Positions 34,846 to 44,272 are shown, counted from the first letter of the stretch. The stretch is DNA of 64,000 nt from an uncultured Pelagibacteraceae bacterium (GCA_902579115.1 CACHFP010000005.1:25155-89154), one strand, 5' to 3'. Made by a program: numbers and translations. The notes: a model not told the origin generated them from the sequence alone.

Positions 34846-36500
34846 TATTGAATTTTTTTAAAAATTGAATATATGAGTGTATTATCAACAGAATGAGATT
34901 TTAACAACTTAAAATTACTTGGTATTTTATATTTTTCCTCATATTTTGGATTAACCTCATAGTAAAAATTGGAATAAATATAATCAGCTGACTGCTTATT
35001 ATCTGTTCCTATAAAAATTAATCTCTCTTTATTCTGAGTACTAATTAAGGATCTTCCGTTTTCTAAAGGTGTCCAGGAAGCAGTGGCAATAACAACCCTA
35101 TTTTTTTTCTTTGCGTCTTTTAAGATATCTTTAATAGCCATTGTTCTACTTAAAGATTGAGTATCTACTTCAAATTTTCTCTTCATCTGATCTGTTACAA
35201 GATTATTAAAATACACACTTTGAAAAGGATGATATTTGTAGATATCATAAATAATATTAAGAATACAAATGTATACAAAACTAAAAAATAGAGTTTTTAA
35301 TTTTATATTATTTTTGTATTTTATTATAAAAAAATAAACTCCAAGACATGCAAAATAAGTAATAAAAAAATTCAAAAATAGAAAATGTCTCCACCCACTG
35401 TATAAATTTAAATCAAAGCTTAAGTATACTATTATGATTTGTAAAAGACTTATTAAAACAAATAAATCAATTCTTTCAAAATTACCTCTCCACAAATCAT
35501 TCTGATAAAATTTTTCATTTAACAAAATAAATCTGTTAAACAATCTTCTTATATAAAATATTATTCCTACTAAAAAAGTTAAGATTATAATTTCTGGTAT
35601 AGAAATAAGCATCCAATAAGGAATATATTTTAATGGTAAATATTGAGAATTATAAAAATATCCGTTAAAGAAAACTTCTGGATTCGACCCTACTTTGAAA
35701 ACTTGAAAAAAATTTAAATATTGTGAAATTTCTATTGTCCATAAATAAGGCCAATGAACAAAAAGACAAATTATGAATAGAAAGAAATATTTGCCCAAAT
35801 CTTTTAAAATATTTTCTCTTATATTTGGGTTTAAAAATTGAAATATTCCAATTAAAAGGAATGAAATAGGAAAAAAAAGGCCCATTATTCTTGTAGACGT
35901 GCTTATTGCTGAAAATAAAGCAAACAAAAAAAGGTTTAATAAGTTTTTTTTTTCACAATATTTAGAGTAAAAATAAAAAGTAATAGTGACGATTGATAAA
36001 AATAATAAATCTTTTCCATCAAAAAAGCTATTTCCAAAAATTCTTGGACTTATTAGATAGAATAAAAATGAAATGATGGCTACAGAAGTAATTCTAGTTC
36101 GTTTTTTAATAAAAAAGTAAAACAACGAGCTACTTATAAAAAAAATTATAAAATTTATTAAATGTCTCAGGTAAAATTGATCACTGGAAACATCAATCTT
36201 GAAAATAATTTCAATAAACGCCATTGGTAAGTCAAATATTACTCCATAATGTTGAGCTATTTCGACAGGTGGTAAATTTGGGTGAAGGTTGTTAATTTCT
36301 GATATTTTAAAATTTACTTCATTTTTAATAAATTCAAAATCTGTAAATTGTAAAACATAGTTAAGCCAGTAAAAACCTGAGCTTCTCTGAAAGTGTTCCT
36401 CAATTCCTACACCAAAATCTTTATAAATTAAAAGTCCTATAAGAAAATAAAGAAAGAAAATATAATATATTATTGAGTCTTTTTTAAAAAACTTGTTCAT
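34845..36500 (-). CDS. Multi-pass membrane glycosyltransferase-like protein (GT-C fold)
   Basis: 551 aa with about 11-12 hydrophobic segments. The first extracytoplasmic loop has GVGIEEHFQRSSGFYW, with a Glu-Glu pair in the place where GT39/GT83 enzymes keep their catalytic acidic residues, and SPRIFGNSFFDGKDLLFLS, which is similar to the second acidic loop. A C-terminal soluble domain of about 120 residues follows the last helix. Such enzymes use polyprenyl-phosphate sugars to glycosylate lipids or proteins. The GT2 gene at 38318 could make the donor. Specificity not known. Confidence 0.7.
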   Translation of the reverse strand: MNKFFKKDSIIYYIFFLYFLIGLLIYKDFGVGIEEHFQRSSGFYWLNYVLQFTDFEFIKNEVNFKISEINNLHPNLPPVEIAQHYGVIFDLPMAFIEIIFKIDVSSDQFYLRHLINFIIFFISSSLFYFFIKKRTRITSVAIISFLFYLISPRIFGNSFFDGKDLLFLSIVTITFYFYSKYCEKKNLLNLFLFALFSAISTSTRIMGLFFPISFLLIGIFQFLNPNIRENILKDLGKYFFLFIICLFVHWPYLWTIEISQYLNFFQVFKVGSNPEVFFNGYFYNSQYLPLKYIPYWMLISIPEIIILTFLVGIIFYIRRLFNRFILLNEKFYQNDLWRGNFERIDLFVLISLLQIIIVYLSFDLNLYSGWRHFLFLNFFITYFACLGVYFFIIKYKNNIKLKTLFFSFVYICILNIIYDIYKYHPFQSVYFNNLVTDQMKRKFEVDTQSLSRTMAIKDILKDAKKKNRVVIATASWTPLENGRSLISTQNKERLIFIGTDNKQSADYIYSNFYYEVNPKYEEKYKIPSNFKLLKSHSVDNTLIYSIFKKIQ

Positions 36501-36556
36501 TAATTTAATGTAAATAGTTTATTACAAATTATATATATATTATATTTTTTATATAT

Positions 36557-37162
36557 ATGAATATAAATAAATACAAAATTATAAGATTAGATGAAAAATA
36601 TATAAAGAATATTGAATTGATTTGGTTAAATTCATTGCCTGAGAATTTAAAGTCTATGATAGGTGGTGTAATAGTAAAAAACTATCTTATTGAATTTCTT
36701 TCTGATAAGTCGAATTTAGGTATTGGGGTTTTGCATGCAAATGAACTTGCTGGATTTGTTTTGTTTGGTACGGACGATAATATAATAAAAAAAATTTTTA
36801 TTAAAGATTTTTTCGTAATAATAAAAAGTTTTTTAAAATCATTACTCTTTTTTGATTTAAAAAAAATCAAAAATTTTATTGATTGTGCTATTTACCTTTT
36901 TTTATCTAAAAAAAAAGAAAATATTCTCAAGATTAAAGATACCCAGCTTTTAATTATTTGTGTTAACATAAAATTTCAAAATAAAGGATTAGGCTCATTT
37001 ATGATTAAGGAAAGTTTTAAAAACTATGATTTTTTTTTTAAAAAATATAATAATGTCTTTGTAAAAACTTTGAAAAAGGATGCAAAAAATATCTCATTTT
37101 ATAAAAAAAATGATTTCAAATATTTATTTGAAATATTTGGAAGAGTTTATTTAAAGTATTAA
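36557..37162 (+). CDS. GNAT-family N-acetyltransferase
   Basis: 201 aa. The acetyl-CoA pyrophosphate-binding motif is QNKGLGSFMI at about residues 141-150 (Q/RxxGxG), preceded by the strand LLIICVNIKF and followed by NVFVKTLKKDAKNISFYKKNDF, the usual GNAT C-terminal strand-helix. Its acceptor is unknown; the next gene, on the other strand and overlapping by 4 bases at the 3' end, encodes a sugar aminotransferase, so N-acetylation of an amino sugar is the most likely role. Extremely AT-rich, more than the housekeeping genes around. Confidence 0.75.
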   Translation: MNINKYKIIRLDEKYIKNIELIWLNSLPENLKSMIGGVIVKNYLIEFLSDKSNLGIGVLHANELAGFVLFGTDDNIIKKIFIKDFFVIIKSFLKSLLFFDLKKIKNFIDCAIYLFLSKKKENILKIKDTQLLIICVNIKFQNKGLGSFMIKESFKNYDFFFKKYNNVFVKTLKKDAKNISFYKKNDFKYLFEIFGRVYLKY

Positions 37163-38268
37163 TTCTTATTAAATTTTTTTTCTATTTGCTCACAAATATA
37201 TTTGATATCTTTTTCTTTCAGAGAAGGACTACTAGGTAAACAAATTCCAGTTTCAGATAAAATTCTAGCTTTTTTTAATACTATATTTTGTTTAAGTTTA
37301 TACATTGGCATAGTATGTACAGGAGGAAATGAGGTACGTGTCTCAATTTTTTTTGACTCTAAAAATTTTGACAAGGCATTTCTTATTTTTAAGTTTTTAA
37401 CAAAGATTACAATTTGCCAATGCGAAGATTTTGAATTTTTTATAATTTCAATAAATCTCAAAGGCAAATTTTTTAAATTTTTTTTATAAATTTTAAAAAC
37501 TTTTTCCTTTTTTTTTAGTATTTCGTTTTTTTTATTTAATTGAGCTAACCCAATCGCAGCGCAAATATTGGTCATTCTATAATTATAACCAATCATATCA
37601 TGCCAATAGTTATTCTTCTTTTTTACAACACCCACGGTTTTTAACTTAAATATTTTTTTAGCTAATTTCTTATCATCTGTAACTACCATGCCACCTTCTC
37701 CTGTAGTTATTGTTTTACTTCCGAAGAAACTAAATGTACCTATTTGACCAAAAGTTCCTGAATGTTTGCCTTTATAAAAACTCCCAAAGCTTTCTGCGCA
37801 ATCTTCGATTAAGTAAATTTTTTTATTATCACATATTTTTTTTACTTTTGGGATATTGCATATGTAACCATATAAATGTACGACGATTATAGCTTTAGTT
37901 TTTTTATTGATTTTTTTTATTAAATCATTCTCATCAATTTGAGCCGTACTAAAGTTTGAGTCAACAAATTTTACTTTGGCACCTGCGTATCTAATTGCGT
38001 TAACAGGTGCAATATATGTAAAGGAGGGAACAATTACTTCATCTCCTGGTCCAATGTCTAAAGCTAAGATTGCCAAATGTAATGCTGCTGTCCCATTGTT
38101 AACTGAGACACAATATTTAGAATTAACGTAATTTGAAAATTTTTTTTCAAATTTATCAATATATTTTCCCTTTGAAGAAATCCAATTAGAGTTCAGACAA
38201 TCAACAACTACTTTTTTTTCATCGTTATTTATATAGGGTGTAAAAAGTGGAAACTTATATTTCGGCAT
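37159..38268 (-). CDS. DegT/DnrJ/EryC1-family sugar aminotransferase
   Basis: PLP-dependent aminotransferase acting on nucleotide-linked keto-sugars, 369 aa. Seen: NNGTAALHLAILALDIGPGD (PLP phosphate site), VPSFTYIAPVNAI, IEDCAES at 154-160, the Schiff-base lysine Lys 185 in FFGSKTITTGEGG, and the C-terminal substrate region. Members include ArnB, PglE, WecE and PseC. Products are 3- or 4-amino sugars. It faces the GNAT gene and is divergent from the GT2 gene at 38318. Which sugar cannot be read. Confidence 0.9.
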   Translation of the reverse strand: MPKYKFPLFTPYINNDEKKVVVDCLNSNWISSKGKYIDKFEKKFSNYVNSKYCVSVNNGTAALHLAILALDIGPGDEVIVPSFTYIAPVNAIRYAGAKVKFVDSNFSTAQIDENDLIKKINKKTKAIIVVHLYGYICNIPKVKKICDNKKIYLIEDCAESFGSFYKGKHSGTFGQIGTFSFFGSKTITTGEGGMVVTDDKKLAKKIFKLKTVGVVKKKNNYWHDMIGYNYRMTNICAAIGLAQLNKKNEILKKKEKVFKIYKKNLKNLPLRFIEIIKNSKSSHWQIVIFVKNLKIRNALSKFLESKKIETRTSFPPVHTMPMYKLKQNIVLKKARILSETGICLPSSPSLKEKDIKYICEQIEKKFNKN

Positions 38269-38317
38269 AATATAAATATTTTTTTTATTTTATATGATAT
38301 AAATTAATTTTGTGAAA

Positions 38318-39019
38318 ATGAAAACAAAATATTCCTTAGTCTTACCATGTTTTAACGAATTAGAAAATTTAAAGCTATTGCTACCACAATTATTAAGAAT
38401 TTTAAAAAACAAAAATTACGAAATATTATTGGTAGATGATGATAGTTCTGATTATACGATACCAAAATTAAAAAAGATTTTTAAAAAAAATAAAAAAATA
38501 AGATTTATTCATAGAAAAGAGGAAAGAAGTTTAGGATTATCTATCAAAGCTGGGATAAAAAAATCTATTGGGGAGATAATAGTAGTAATGGATACAGACT
38601 TTAATCATAGACCGCAAGATCTTAAAAGTATGATTAAAATTTACGAAAAAGGATATTACGATATGATATGTGGCTCTCGTTTTTTAAAAGGAGGCTCATC
38701 AAATACCTTTTTTAGACATTTTTGTAGTTTAATTTTTAATTTTTTTGTTAATTTTGTTACTAAAGGTAAACTATCAGATAATTTGAGTGGTTTTTTTATT
38801 ATTAATAAAAATAGTTTAAAAAAAGACTTAGACAAAATTTTTTATGGGTATGGGGATTTTTATATAAGACTTTTATATTTTGTCCAAAAACAAAATATCT
38901 CAATTTGCGACTTTCCAGTCAAATATGATTTGAGAAAATACGGACACTCAAAATCGAGACTGGTAAAAATGCTAATTTCTTATACGATTGAAACAATTAA
39001 GATTAAAATGAAATATTAA
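38318..39019 (+). CDS. GT2 glycosyltransferase, DPM1/ArnC-like
   Basis: 233 aa, likely polyprenyl-phosphate sugar synthase. The fold begins KYSLVLPCFNELENL, then LLVDDDSSDYT and VVMDTDFNHRPQDL with the DxD metal-binding element, CGSRFLKGGS and LSGFFIINK. It has no C-terminal transmembrane pair, so it is like DPM1 and not the bacterial ArnC form. The ATG at 38318 is chosen; a GTG six bases upstream is possible. The next gene's ATG follows its stop directly. Its product could feed the GT-C-like enzyme at 34845-36500. Confidence 0.85.
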   Translation: MKTKYSLVLPCFNELENLKLLLPQLLRILKNKNYEILLVDDDSSDYTIPKLKKIFKKNKKIRFIHRKEERSLGLSIKAGIKKSIGEIIVVMDTDFNHRPQDLKSMIKIYEKGYYDMICGSRFLKGGSSNTFFRHFCSLIFNFFVNFVTKGKLSDNLSGFFIINKNSLKKDLDKIFYGYGDFYIRLLYFVQKQNISICDFPVKYDLRKYGHSKSRLVKMLISYTIETIKIKMKY

Positions 39020-40102
39020 ATGAAAATAAATAAAAATTTTTTTCTCGTATTATTTAGTATTATATTAAGTTTTATTTTAATCGAATTTTTTTTTTATTTG
39101 AAATATTTTGAAATTAATAAAGATTATAAATTTTCATTGCATGATAAAAGATATATGCTTTTTGAAGAAGGTTCTGTTTTCAAAAATTTTGATAATATAT
39201 TTAAATATCATCCAAATCAAAAAATATTAAGTAAAGCTTATTACAATTTGAACAATACATGGTTTAAAGAATATGATTATGAAATAATAACTAATAACTT
39301 CGGTTTAGTTCAAAATAATGATTTAAAAAAAGATATTCCATCAATTTTATTTTTAGGTGACTCGTTTGTTGAAGGACAAGGTTCACACTCATGGATTAAT
39401 AAATTTGGCGGGAAATTTAAAAATTTTCAATTGATTAATGGTGGTATAATGGGCACTGGACCTCAACAGTTTGAGTTACTGGAAAATCATATATCTCAGC
39501 ACTATATAATAGATAAATTGATTTTCTTCTATATTGGTGATGATTTAAGAAGGAATATTTTTAATATATCAAACGAGTCTCTTGAGTGTTTAAAAAGTTA
39601 TAAAGATTGTGAAGGAAATGAAAACTTTTATGGTTTTCCTCTAAAATCAAAAGATCCTGAAAAATTTTTAAACAAATTAAATAATTATAGGTCAATGCAA
39701 AATAAACTTATCCCTGTTACTGAAAAAATTAAAAATAATGTGAAGCGTTTTTTTTCAAATTTATACTCAATAAAAATATTAAACAACTTTCTTAGACAAA
39801 AGTTTTATTTTTCCAAAAATGAATATATTCAAAGAAATTTTAAGTCTATTGAAAATTTGTATAAAAAATATGGAGACTCTCTTATTTTCGTTCAATTAAC
39901 TAATAAAAATGAGATTCTACATGGAAAAGAGTACGATACTTTTTTTGCTGAAAAATTTATAAAAAAACTTACAAAAAAACATTTTTTATGTGATTTTGGA
40001 ATGAATATTGAAAATTTTTATAAAATTGACATGCACCCTAATCAGAATGGATATGATCATTTGTTCAATTGTGTAAAAAAAATTTTGCAAAGTGAAATCT
40101 AA
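39020..40102 (+). CDS. Membrane-anchored SGNH/GDSL-type hydrolase-like protein
   Basis: 360 aa. N-terminal anchor at about 7-29 (FFLVLFSIILSFILIEFFFYL) leaves the catalytic domain in the periplasm. GDSFVEGQG at 113-121 gives nucleophile Ser 115; NGGIMGTGPQQ is block II (Gly), and DMHPNQNGYDH gives Asp 337 and His 339. These are the SGNH catalytic blocks. Such proteins often add or remove acetyl groups on surface polysaccharides. It directly follows the GT2 gene, with no spacer. Confidence 0.8.
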   Translation: MKINKNFFLVLFSIILSFILIEFFFYLKYFEINKDYKFSLHDKRYMLFEEGSVFKNFDNIFKYHPNQKILSKAYYNLNNTWFKEYDYEIITNNFGLVQNNDLKKDIPSILFLGDSFVEGQGSHSWINKFGGKFKNFQLINGGIMGTGPQQFELLENHISQHYIIDKLIFFYIGDDLRRNIFNISNESLECLKSYKDCEGNENFYGFPLKSKDPEKFLNKLNNYRSMQNKLIPVTEKIKNNVKRFFSNLYSIKILNNFLRQKFYFSKNEYIQRNFKSIENLYKKYGDSLIFVQLTNKNEILHGKEYDTFFAEKFIKKLTKKHFLCDFGMNIENFYKIDMHPNQNGYDHLFNCVKKILQSEI

Positions 40103-40111
40103 ATTATTTGT

Positions 40112-40471
40112 TTATACATATTTAAATACTAAAACTGCGTAACCTATACAAATTATTGTTGCAATCCATAACAAGCTTCCAACTAAAGCCAGCCAAAAAA
40201 GATGAATAAAAGCACTTCCTAATAAAGAAATAAATAACCTATCGCCTCTTGTAGTGTCTAATCCTAGAACACCTCTACGTGGACTACCACCAGGAGATTT
40301 TTTTTCCCAAATCACCATTGCTGTTAAGCATACGATTATAAATACAAAAAAAGCTGCAGTTTGCCATGTCCATGCCATCCATGTGATAAATTCAAAATCA
40401 AAAAATCCCTTTTCTTTTTTTTTTGCCATATCGCCCCATGTAGCGGCATTTAAAACGTTAAACATCATCAT
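40112..40471 (-). CDS. glpU: DUF2160 small membrane protein of glycerol ABC transporter
   Basis: 119 aa with two to three hydrophobic segments. FEFITWMAWTWQTAAFFVF, GVLGLDTTRGDRLFISLLGS and FIHLFWLALVGSLLW are highly characteristic of DUF2160, found only beside glycerol importers such as Rhizobium glpSTPQUV. Its function is unknown; it may stabilise the permeases. First of three consecutive ATGs overlaps the glpQ stop. Names follow the Rhizobium scheme and do not mean the E. coli proteins of the same symbol. Confidence 0.88.
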   Translation of the reverse strand: MMMFNVLNAATWGDMAKKKEKGFFDFEFITWMAWTWQTAAFFVFIIVCLTAMVIWEKKSPGGSPRRGVLGLDTTRGDRLFISLLGSAFIHLFWLALVGSLLWIATIICIGYAVLVFKYV

Positions 40472-41268
40472 ACTCTTCCTAATGCAAATCCTTTGGCTAT
40501 ATAGTTTCTTACGAAATAAATTACGATAGCACCAGGAATAATTGTCAAACTTCCTGCAGCAGCAAGTAGTCCTAGTTCGTAACCAGATGTGCTGGCTGTT
40601 CGAGTCATGGTCGCAGCTATGGGCTTAGCTGCTACCGCTGTAAGCGTTTTAGCTAATAATAATTCAACCCAAGAGAACATAAAACAAAAAAACATGGTAA
40701 TACCTATACCTGCGGTAATTGTTGGTATGAATATCTTAAAGAAAAATCTCCAGAAAGAATAACCATCAACATAAGCGGTTTCATCCAATTCTTTTGGCAC
40801 AGATGACATAAATCCCTCTAAAATCCAAACTGCTAAAGGAATATTAAACAAACAATGTGATAAAGCTACAGCCACATGAGTATCAAACAAGTTTACTGAT
40901 GAATAAAATTGAAAAAATGGTAAGGCAAATACTGCTGGTGGTGCCATTCTGTTAGTTAATAGCCAGAAAAATAAATGCTTATCCCCTAAAAATTTATATC
41001 TGGAAAAAGCGTAAGCTGCTGGCAATGCTGCTGCTACAGAAATCACTGTATTCATTACAACGTAGTAAATAGAGTTAAGATAACCAGTATACCAAGTACT
41101 GTCGGTAAAAATTTTCTTATAATTATCCAATGTAAATTCTTGAGGCCATAATGTATAAGTATTGATAATTTCTGTAGTTGTTTTAAATGACATGTTCAAC
41201 AACCAATAAATTGGTAACATTAGGAAAATAATATAAATTGTAGGAACTAACCACTTAGCTTTTTTCAT
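40468..41268 (-). CDS. glpQ: Glycerol ABC transporter permease GlpQ (MalG type)
   Basis: 266 aa, six membrane segments. MALG-type permease: WLVPTIYIIFLMLPIYWLLN, EAA loop KELDETAYVDGYSFWRFFFK, and C-terminal IYFVRNYIAKGFALGRV. It overlaps glpP by 4 bases and glpU by 4. The glpVSTPQU order and DUF2160 neighbour identify the substrate as glycerol by analogy to Rhizobium leguminosarum. Codon use is milder than in the glycan locus. Confidence 0.88.
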   Translation of the reverse strand: MKKAKWLVPTIYIIFLMLPIYWLLNMSFKTTTEIINTYTLWPQEFTLDNYKKIFTDSTWYTGYLNSIYYVVMNTVISVAAALPAAYAFSRYKFLGDKHLFFWLLTNRMAPPAVFALPFFQFYSSVNLFDTHVAVALSHCLFNIPLAVWILEGFMSSVPKELDETAYVDGYSFWRFFFKIFIPTITAGIGITMFFCFMFSWVELLLAKTLTAVAAKPIAATMTRTASTSGYELGLLAAAGSLTIIPGAIVIYFVRNYIAKGFALGRV

Positions 41269-42131
41269 TGTTTAGCCTCATTTCTCATCATTAAAGTATA
41301 AAAAACCCAGCAAACTAATAATACAATGAAAAAGTATATTAATGACATTGCTGCAGCAGGTCCTAAATCAAATTGTCCTAAAGCCATTTTTACAAGGTCA
41401 ATAGATAAAAATGCAGTTGCATTTCCTGGTCCACCTCCAGTAAGGACGAATGGCTCAGTGTAAATCATAAAGCTATCCATAAATCTTAAAAGTATTGCAA
41501 TCGTAAGTACTTTTTTCATTTTTGGTAGTTCTATTTTTGTAAATACAGCCCAACGACTAGCACCATCAATTTCAGCTGCTTGGTAGTAAGCAGGTTGAAT
41601 AGATCTTAATCCTGCATAAGATAATAAAACTACTAACGATGTCCAGTGCCATACATCCATTAATATAGTTGTGAACCATGCATCACCAATTTGTTGAGTA
41701 AAGTTATAATCAAATCCTAAAGCATTAAGTGAATGACCTAAGAAACCAATATCTGGTAACGCAAAAATATTCCACATAGCTCCTACAACGTTCCATGGAA
41801 TTAAAAGTGGCATGGACATTAAAACTAAACAAACAGGTACTCCTATTCCCTCTTTAGGCATAGTAAGAGCAATTGCTATTCCTAATGGAATTTGAATAAA
41901 TAAAATTATAAACGTAAACAAAAATTGTCTACCAAGTGATGCGTGAAATCTTTCAGATAACATGATTTGTTTAAACCATCTTGTGCCTTCCCACATAAAA
42001 ACATTATTCCCGAAAGTTTCCTGGAAAGCATAGTTTACTACTGTCATTAATGGGATAATGGCATTGAAAGCCACCAGCACAAATACTGGTATTACAAAGA
42101 ACCATGCTTTTTGATTTACTGTTTTATTCAT
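41265..42131 (-). CDS. glpP: Glycerol ABC transporter permease GlpP (MalF type)
   Basis: 288 aa inner-membrane permease. TM1 at about 10-32 (AWFFVIPVFVLVAFNAIIPLM), EAA loop YQAAEIDGASRWAVFTKIELP, and EPFVLTGGGPGNATAFLS, a stretch kept in CUT1 permeases. No large periplasmic insertion, in contrast to the permease at 11860-13119. Overlaps glpT and glpQ by 4 bases each. Confidence 0.88.
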   Translation of the reverse strand: MNKTVNQKAWFFVIPVFVLVAFNAIIPLMTVVNYAFQETFGNNVFMWEGTRWFKQIMLSERFHASLGRQFLFTFIILFIQIPLGIAIALTMPKEGIGVPVCLVLMSMPLLIPWNVVGAMWNIFALPDIGFLGHSLNALGFDYNFTQQIGDAWFTTILMDVWHWTSLVVLLSYAGLRSIQPAYYQAAEIDGASRWAVFTKIELPKMKKVLTIAILLRFMDSFMIYTEPFVLTGGGPGNATAFLSIDLVKMALGQFDLGPAAAMSLIYFFIVLLVCWVFYTLMMRNEAKQ

Positions 42132-43192
42132 TCAATTATCCAACTATCTCCATATGTAAAAGTATATTCTTTTTTAAATTTTAAAAATGCAGTTCCTGAC
42201 GGAATATCTTCACTAGATTTTGCAATAATTTTAATTTTTCCAGTTTCACTTTCGGTATCTATAATTTTATGCCTACCAGTATTGCTTACCGATAAAACTT
42301 TAACTGGAATTCCTTCATTACTAAAAGATATAAATTCAGGTCTAACTCCAACTTCTGTCTTGATAAAATTACTTTTTTTAATTTTTTGGTGAGTTTCTAT
42401 TTTTTTTCCATTAACGATCACATCATTTCCTTTAATTTGACACGGTAAAACATTCATGCCTGGTGAACCAATAAAATATCCAACAAATGTATGCTTTGGT
42501 TTTTCAAACAAATCTACTGGTGTTCCTGTTTGAACAATTTGACCTTCATGCATTACAACTACTTGGTCAGCAAATGTTAAAGCCTCTGTTTGATCATGTG
42601 TTACATATATCATTGTTCTATTAATCTTTTGATGAAGTTCTTTAAGTTTAGATCTTAAAATCCATTTCAAATGTGGATCGATTACTGTTAATGGTTCATC
42701 AAACATAATAGCATTCACATCTGATCTTACCAATCCACGTCCTAGTGAAATTTTTTGTTTACCATCTGCAGTTAAACCAGAAGCTCTATTGTTTAATGTT
42801 GAAGATAATTCCAACATTTCAGCTATCTCATGAACTTTTACTTTGATTTCTTCCTCTGGAATTTTCCTATTTCTTAAAGGAAAAGCTAAATTATCATACA
42901 CTGTCATCGTGTCATAAATAACCGGGAATTGAAAAATCTGTGCGATATTTCTCTCTACAGGACTCAACCCTGAAATGACTTTATCATCAAATAATATATC
43001 ACCTTTAGTTGGTGTAATTAGTCCGGAAATAATATTCAACAATGTTGTCTTTCCACAACCTGACGGGCCTAGTAAAGCATAAGCACCTCCATCATTCCAA
43101 TCAATGTCTACTCCTCTGATTGCCCAGTCAGCATCTGAAGACTGAGTTTTTAAATAACTGTGGCTTAAACCTTTTAATGTAACTTTAGCCAT
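42128..43192 (-). CDS. glpT: Glycerol ABC transporter ATP-binding protein GlpT
   Basis: 354 aa. Walker A GPSGCGKT at 42-49, Walker B AIMFDEP at 161-167 and switch His 199 in VTHDQTEA are canonical, but the signature is LTADGKQ at 140-146, a degenerate form of LSGGQ that is a known feature of this subfamily. TOBE-like C-terminus contains GVRPEFISFSNEG. It pairs with GlpS, which has the opposite pattern of defects. Overlaps glpS by 8 bases and glpP by 4. Not the E. coli glycerol-3-phosphate antiporter of the same symbol. Confidence 0.88.
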   Translation of the reverse strand: MAKVTLKGLSHSYLKTQSSDADWAIRGVDIDWNDGGAYALLGPSGCGKTTLLNIISGLITPTKGDILFDDKVISGLSPVERNIAQIFQFPVIYDTMTVYDNLAFPLRNRKIPEEEIKVKVHEIAEMLELSSTLNNRASGLTADGKQKISLGRGLVRSDVNAIMFDEPLTVIDPHLKWILRSKLKELHQKINRTMIYVTHDQTEALTFADQVVVMHEGQIVQTGTPVDLFEKPKHTFVGYFIGSPGMNVLPCQIKGNDVIVNGKKIETHQKIKKSNFIKTEVGVRPEFISFSNEGIPVKVLSVSNTGRHKIIDTESETGKIKIIAKSSEDIPSGTAFLKFKKEYTFTYGDSWIIE

Positions 43193-44249
43193 TAGATACT
43201 AACCTTTCATTTTGATCAAAATAAACAAACTCATCTGTATTCATGTATAAATTCATCTCGTCGCCAACGTTTTTTTGAAAAACTCCGTTAGACAAAGAAA
43301 CCCAATTCAAATTTCCGTTTGTAAAGTGGATTAAGCTCTCAGAACCACTAATTTCAGAGATTAAAACTTTACCTTTTATCTCAAGTGTATTGTTGCCCTC
43401 TTTATACGTGGTAATATTGTGGGGTCTTATACCTACTTTATATTCACCATCTTTAATATTTAATTTAGTCTTCCATTGAATGTCATTCTGTAGAAATGAA
43501 CACTGATCTCCTGATTTTTTTATTTTAGCTATATTCATTGGTGGATCGCTAAACACCTGGGCAGAAACTAGAGAGTTAGGTTTATTATAAGTATCTAAAG
43601 TTTTTCCATATTGAATAATCTTACCTTCTTGTAACGTTGCCGTATTACCTCCTAAGAGTAGAGCTTCTGAGGGTTCTGTGGTTGCATAAACTACAATACA
43701 GTCTCTATTTTCAAATAATTTTGGTAATTCTTCTCTTAATTCTTCTCTTAATTTAAAGTCTAGGTTGGCAAGTGGTTCATCTAAAAGAATTAAGTCAGAG
43801 TCTTTTACAAGTGCTCTTGCTAAAGCAGTTCTTTGTTGTTGTCCTCCAGAAAGCTCATTTGGTTTTTTGTTTAACATCCCAGAGAGTTTTAGTAATTCTG
43901 CAACTTTCCCAACTCTTAGCTTTGTTTCATCTGAACTTACTCCAGTAATTTTTAATGGAGATGCAATGTTGTCATAAACTGTGAAGTTAGGGTAATTAAT
44001 AAATTGCTGGTAAACCATTGAGACATTTCTTTTTTGAACTTTCATACCTGTTACATTTTCGTTGTTAAACCAAATCTCGCCTGATGTTGGTTTATCTAGT
44101 CCAGCCATAATCTGCATTAAAGTAGTCTTTCCAGCTAAAGTAGAACCTAAAAGAATGTTAATCGTATTTTTTTGTAATTTTAAATTTGTTGGATAAATAT
44201 GAGTTTCTAATCCTATTTTTTTTTCTACGTTTTTTAATTCTAGGCTCAT
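43185..44249 (-). CDS. glpS: Glycerol ABC transporter ATP-binding protein GlpS
   Basis: 354 aa. P-loop GSTLAGKT at 35-42, full signature LSGGQQQR at 133-140, Walker B LILLDEP near 153-159, but the switch reads YATTEPSEA with Thr 191 where His is expected. C-terminal GIRPHNITTYKEG is TOBE-like. Together with GlpT it would form a heterodimer having one complete ATP site. It starts 69 bases after the binding-protein gene, behind a terminator-like hairpin. Confidence 0.88.
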   Translation of the reverse strand: MSLELKNVEKKIGLETHIYPTNLKLQKNTINILLGSTLAGKTTLMQIMAGLDKPTSGEIWFNNENVTGMKVQKRNVSMVYQQFINYPNFTVYDNIASPLKITGVSSDETKLRVGKVAELLKLSGMLNKKPNELSGGQQQRTALARALVKDSDLILLDEPLANLDFKLREELREELPKLFENRDCIVVYATTEPSEALLLGGNTATLQEGKIIQYGKTLDTYNKPNSLVSAQVFSDPPMNIAKIKKSGDQCSFLQNDIQWKTKLNIKDGEYKVGIRPHNITTYKEGNNTLEIKGKVLISEISGSESLIHFTNGNLNWVSLSNGVFQKNVGDEMNLYMNTDEFVYFDQNERLVSNG

Positions 44250-44272
44250 AATTTTTGAATTTCGTTTTAAAA

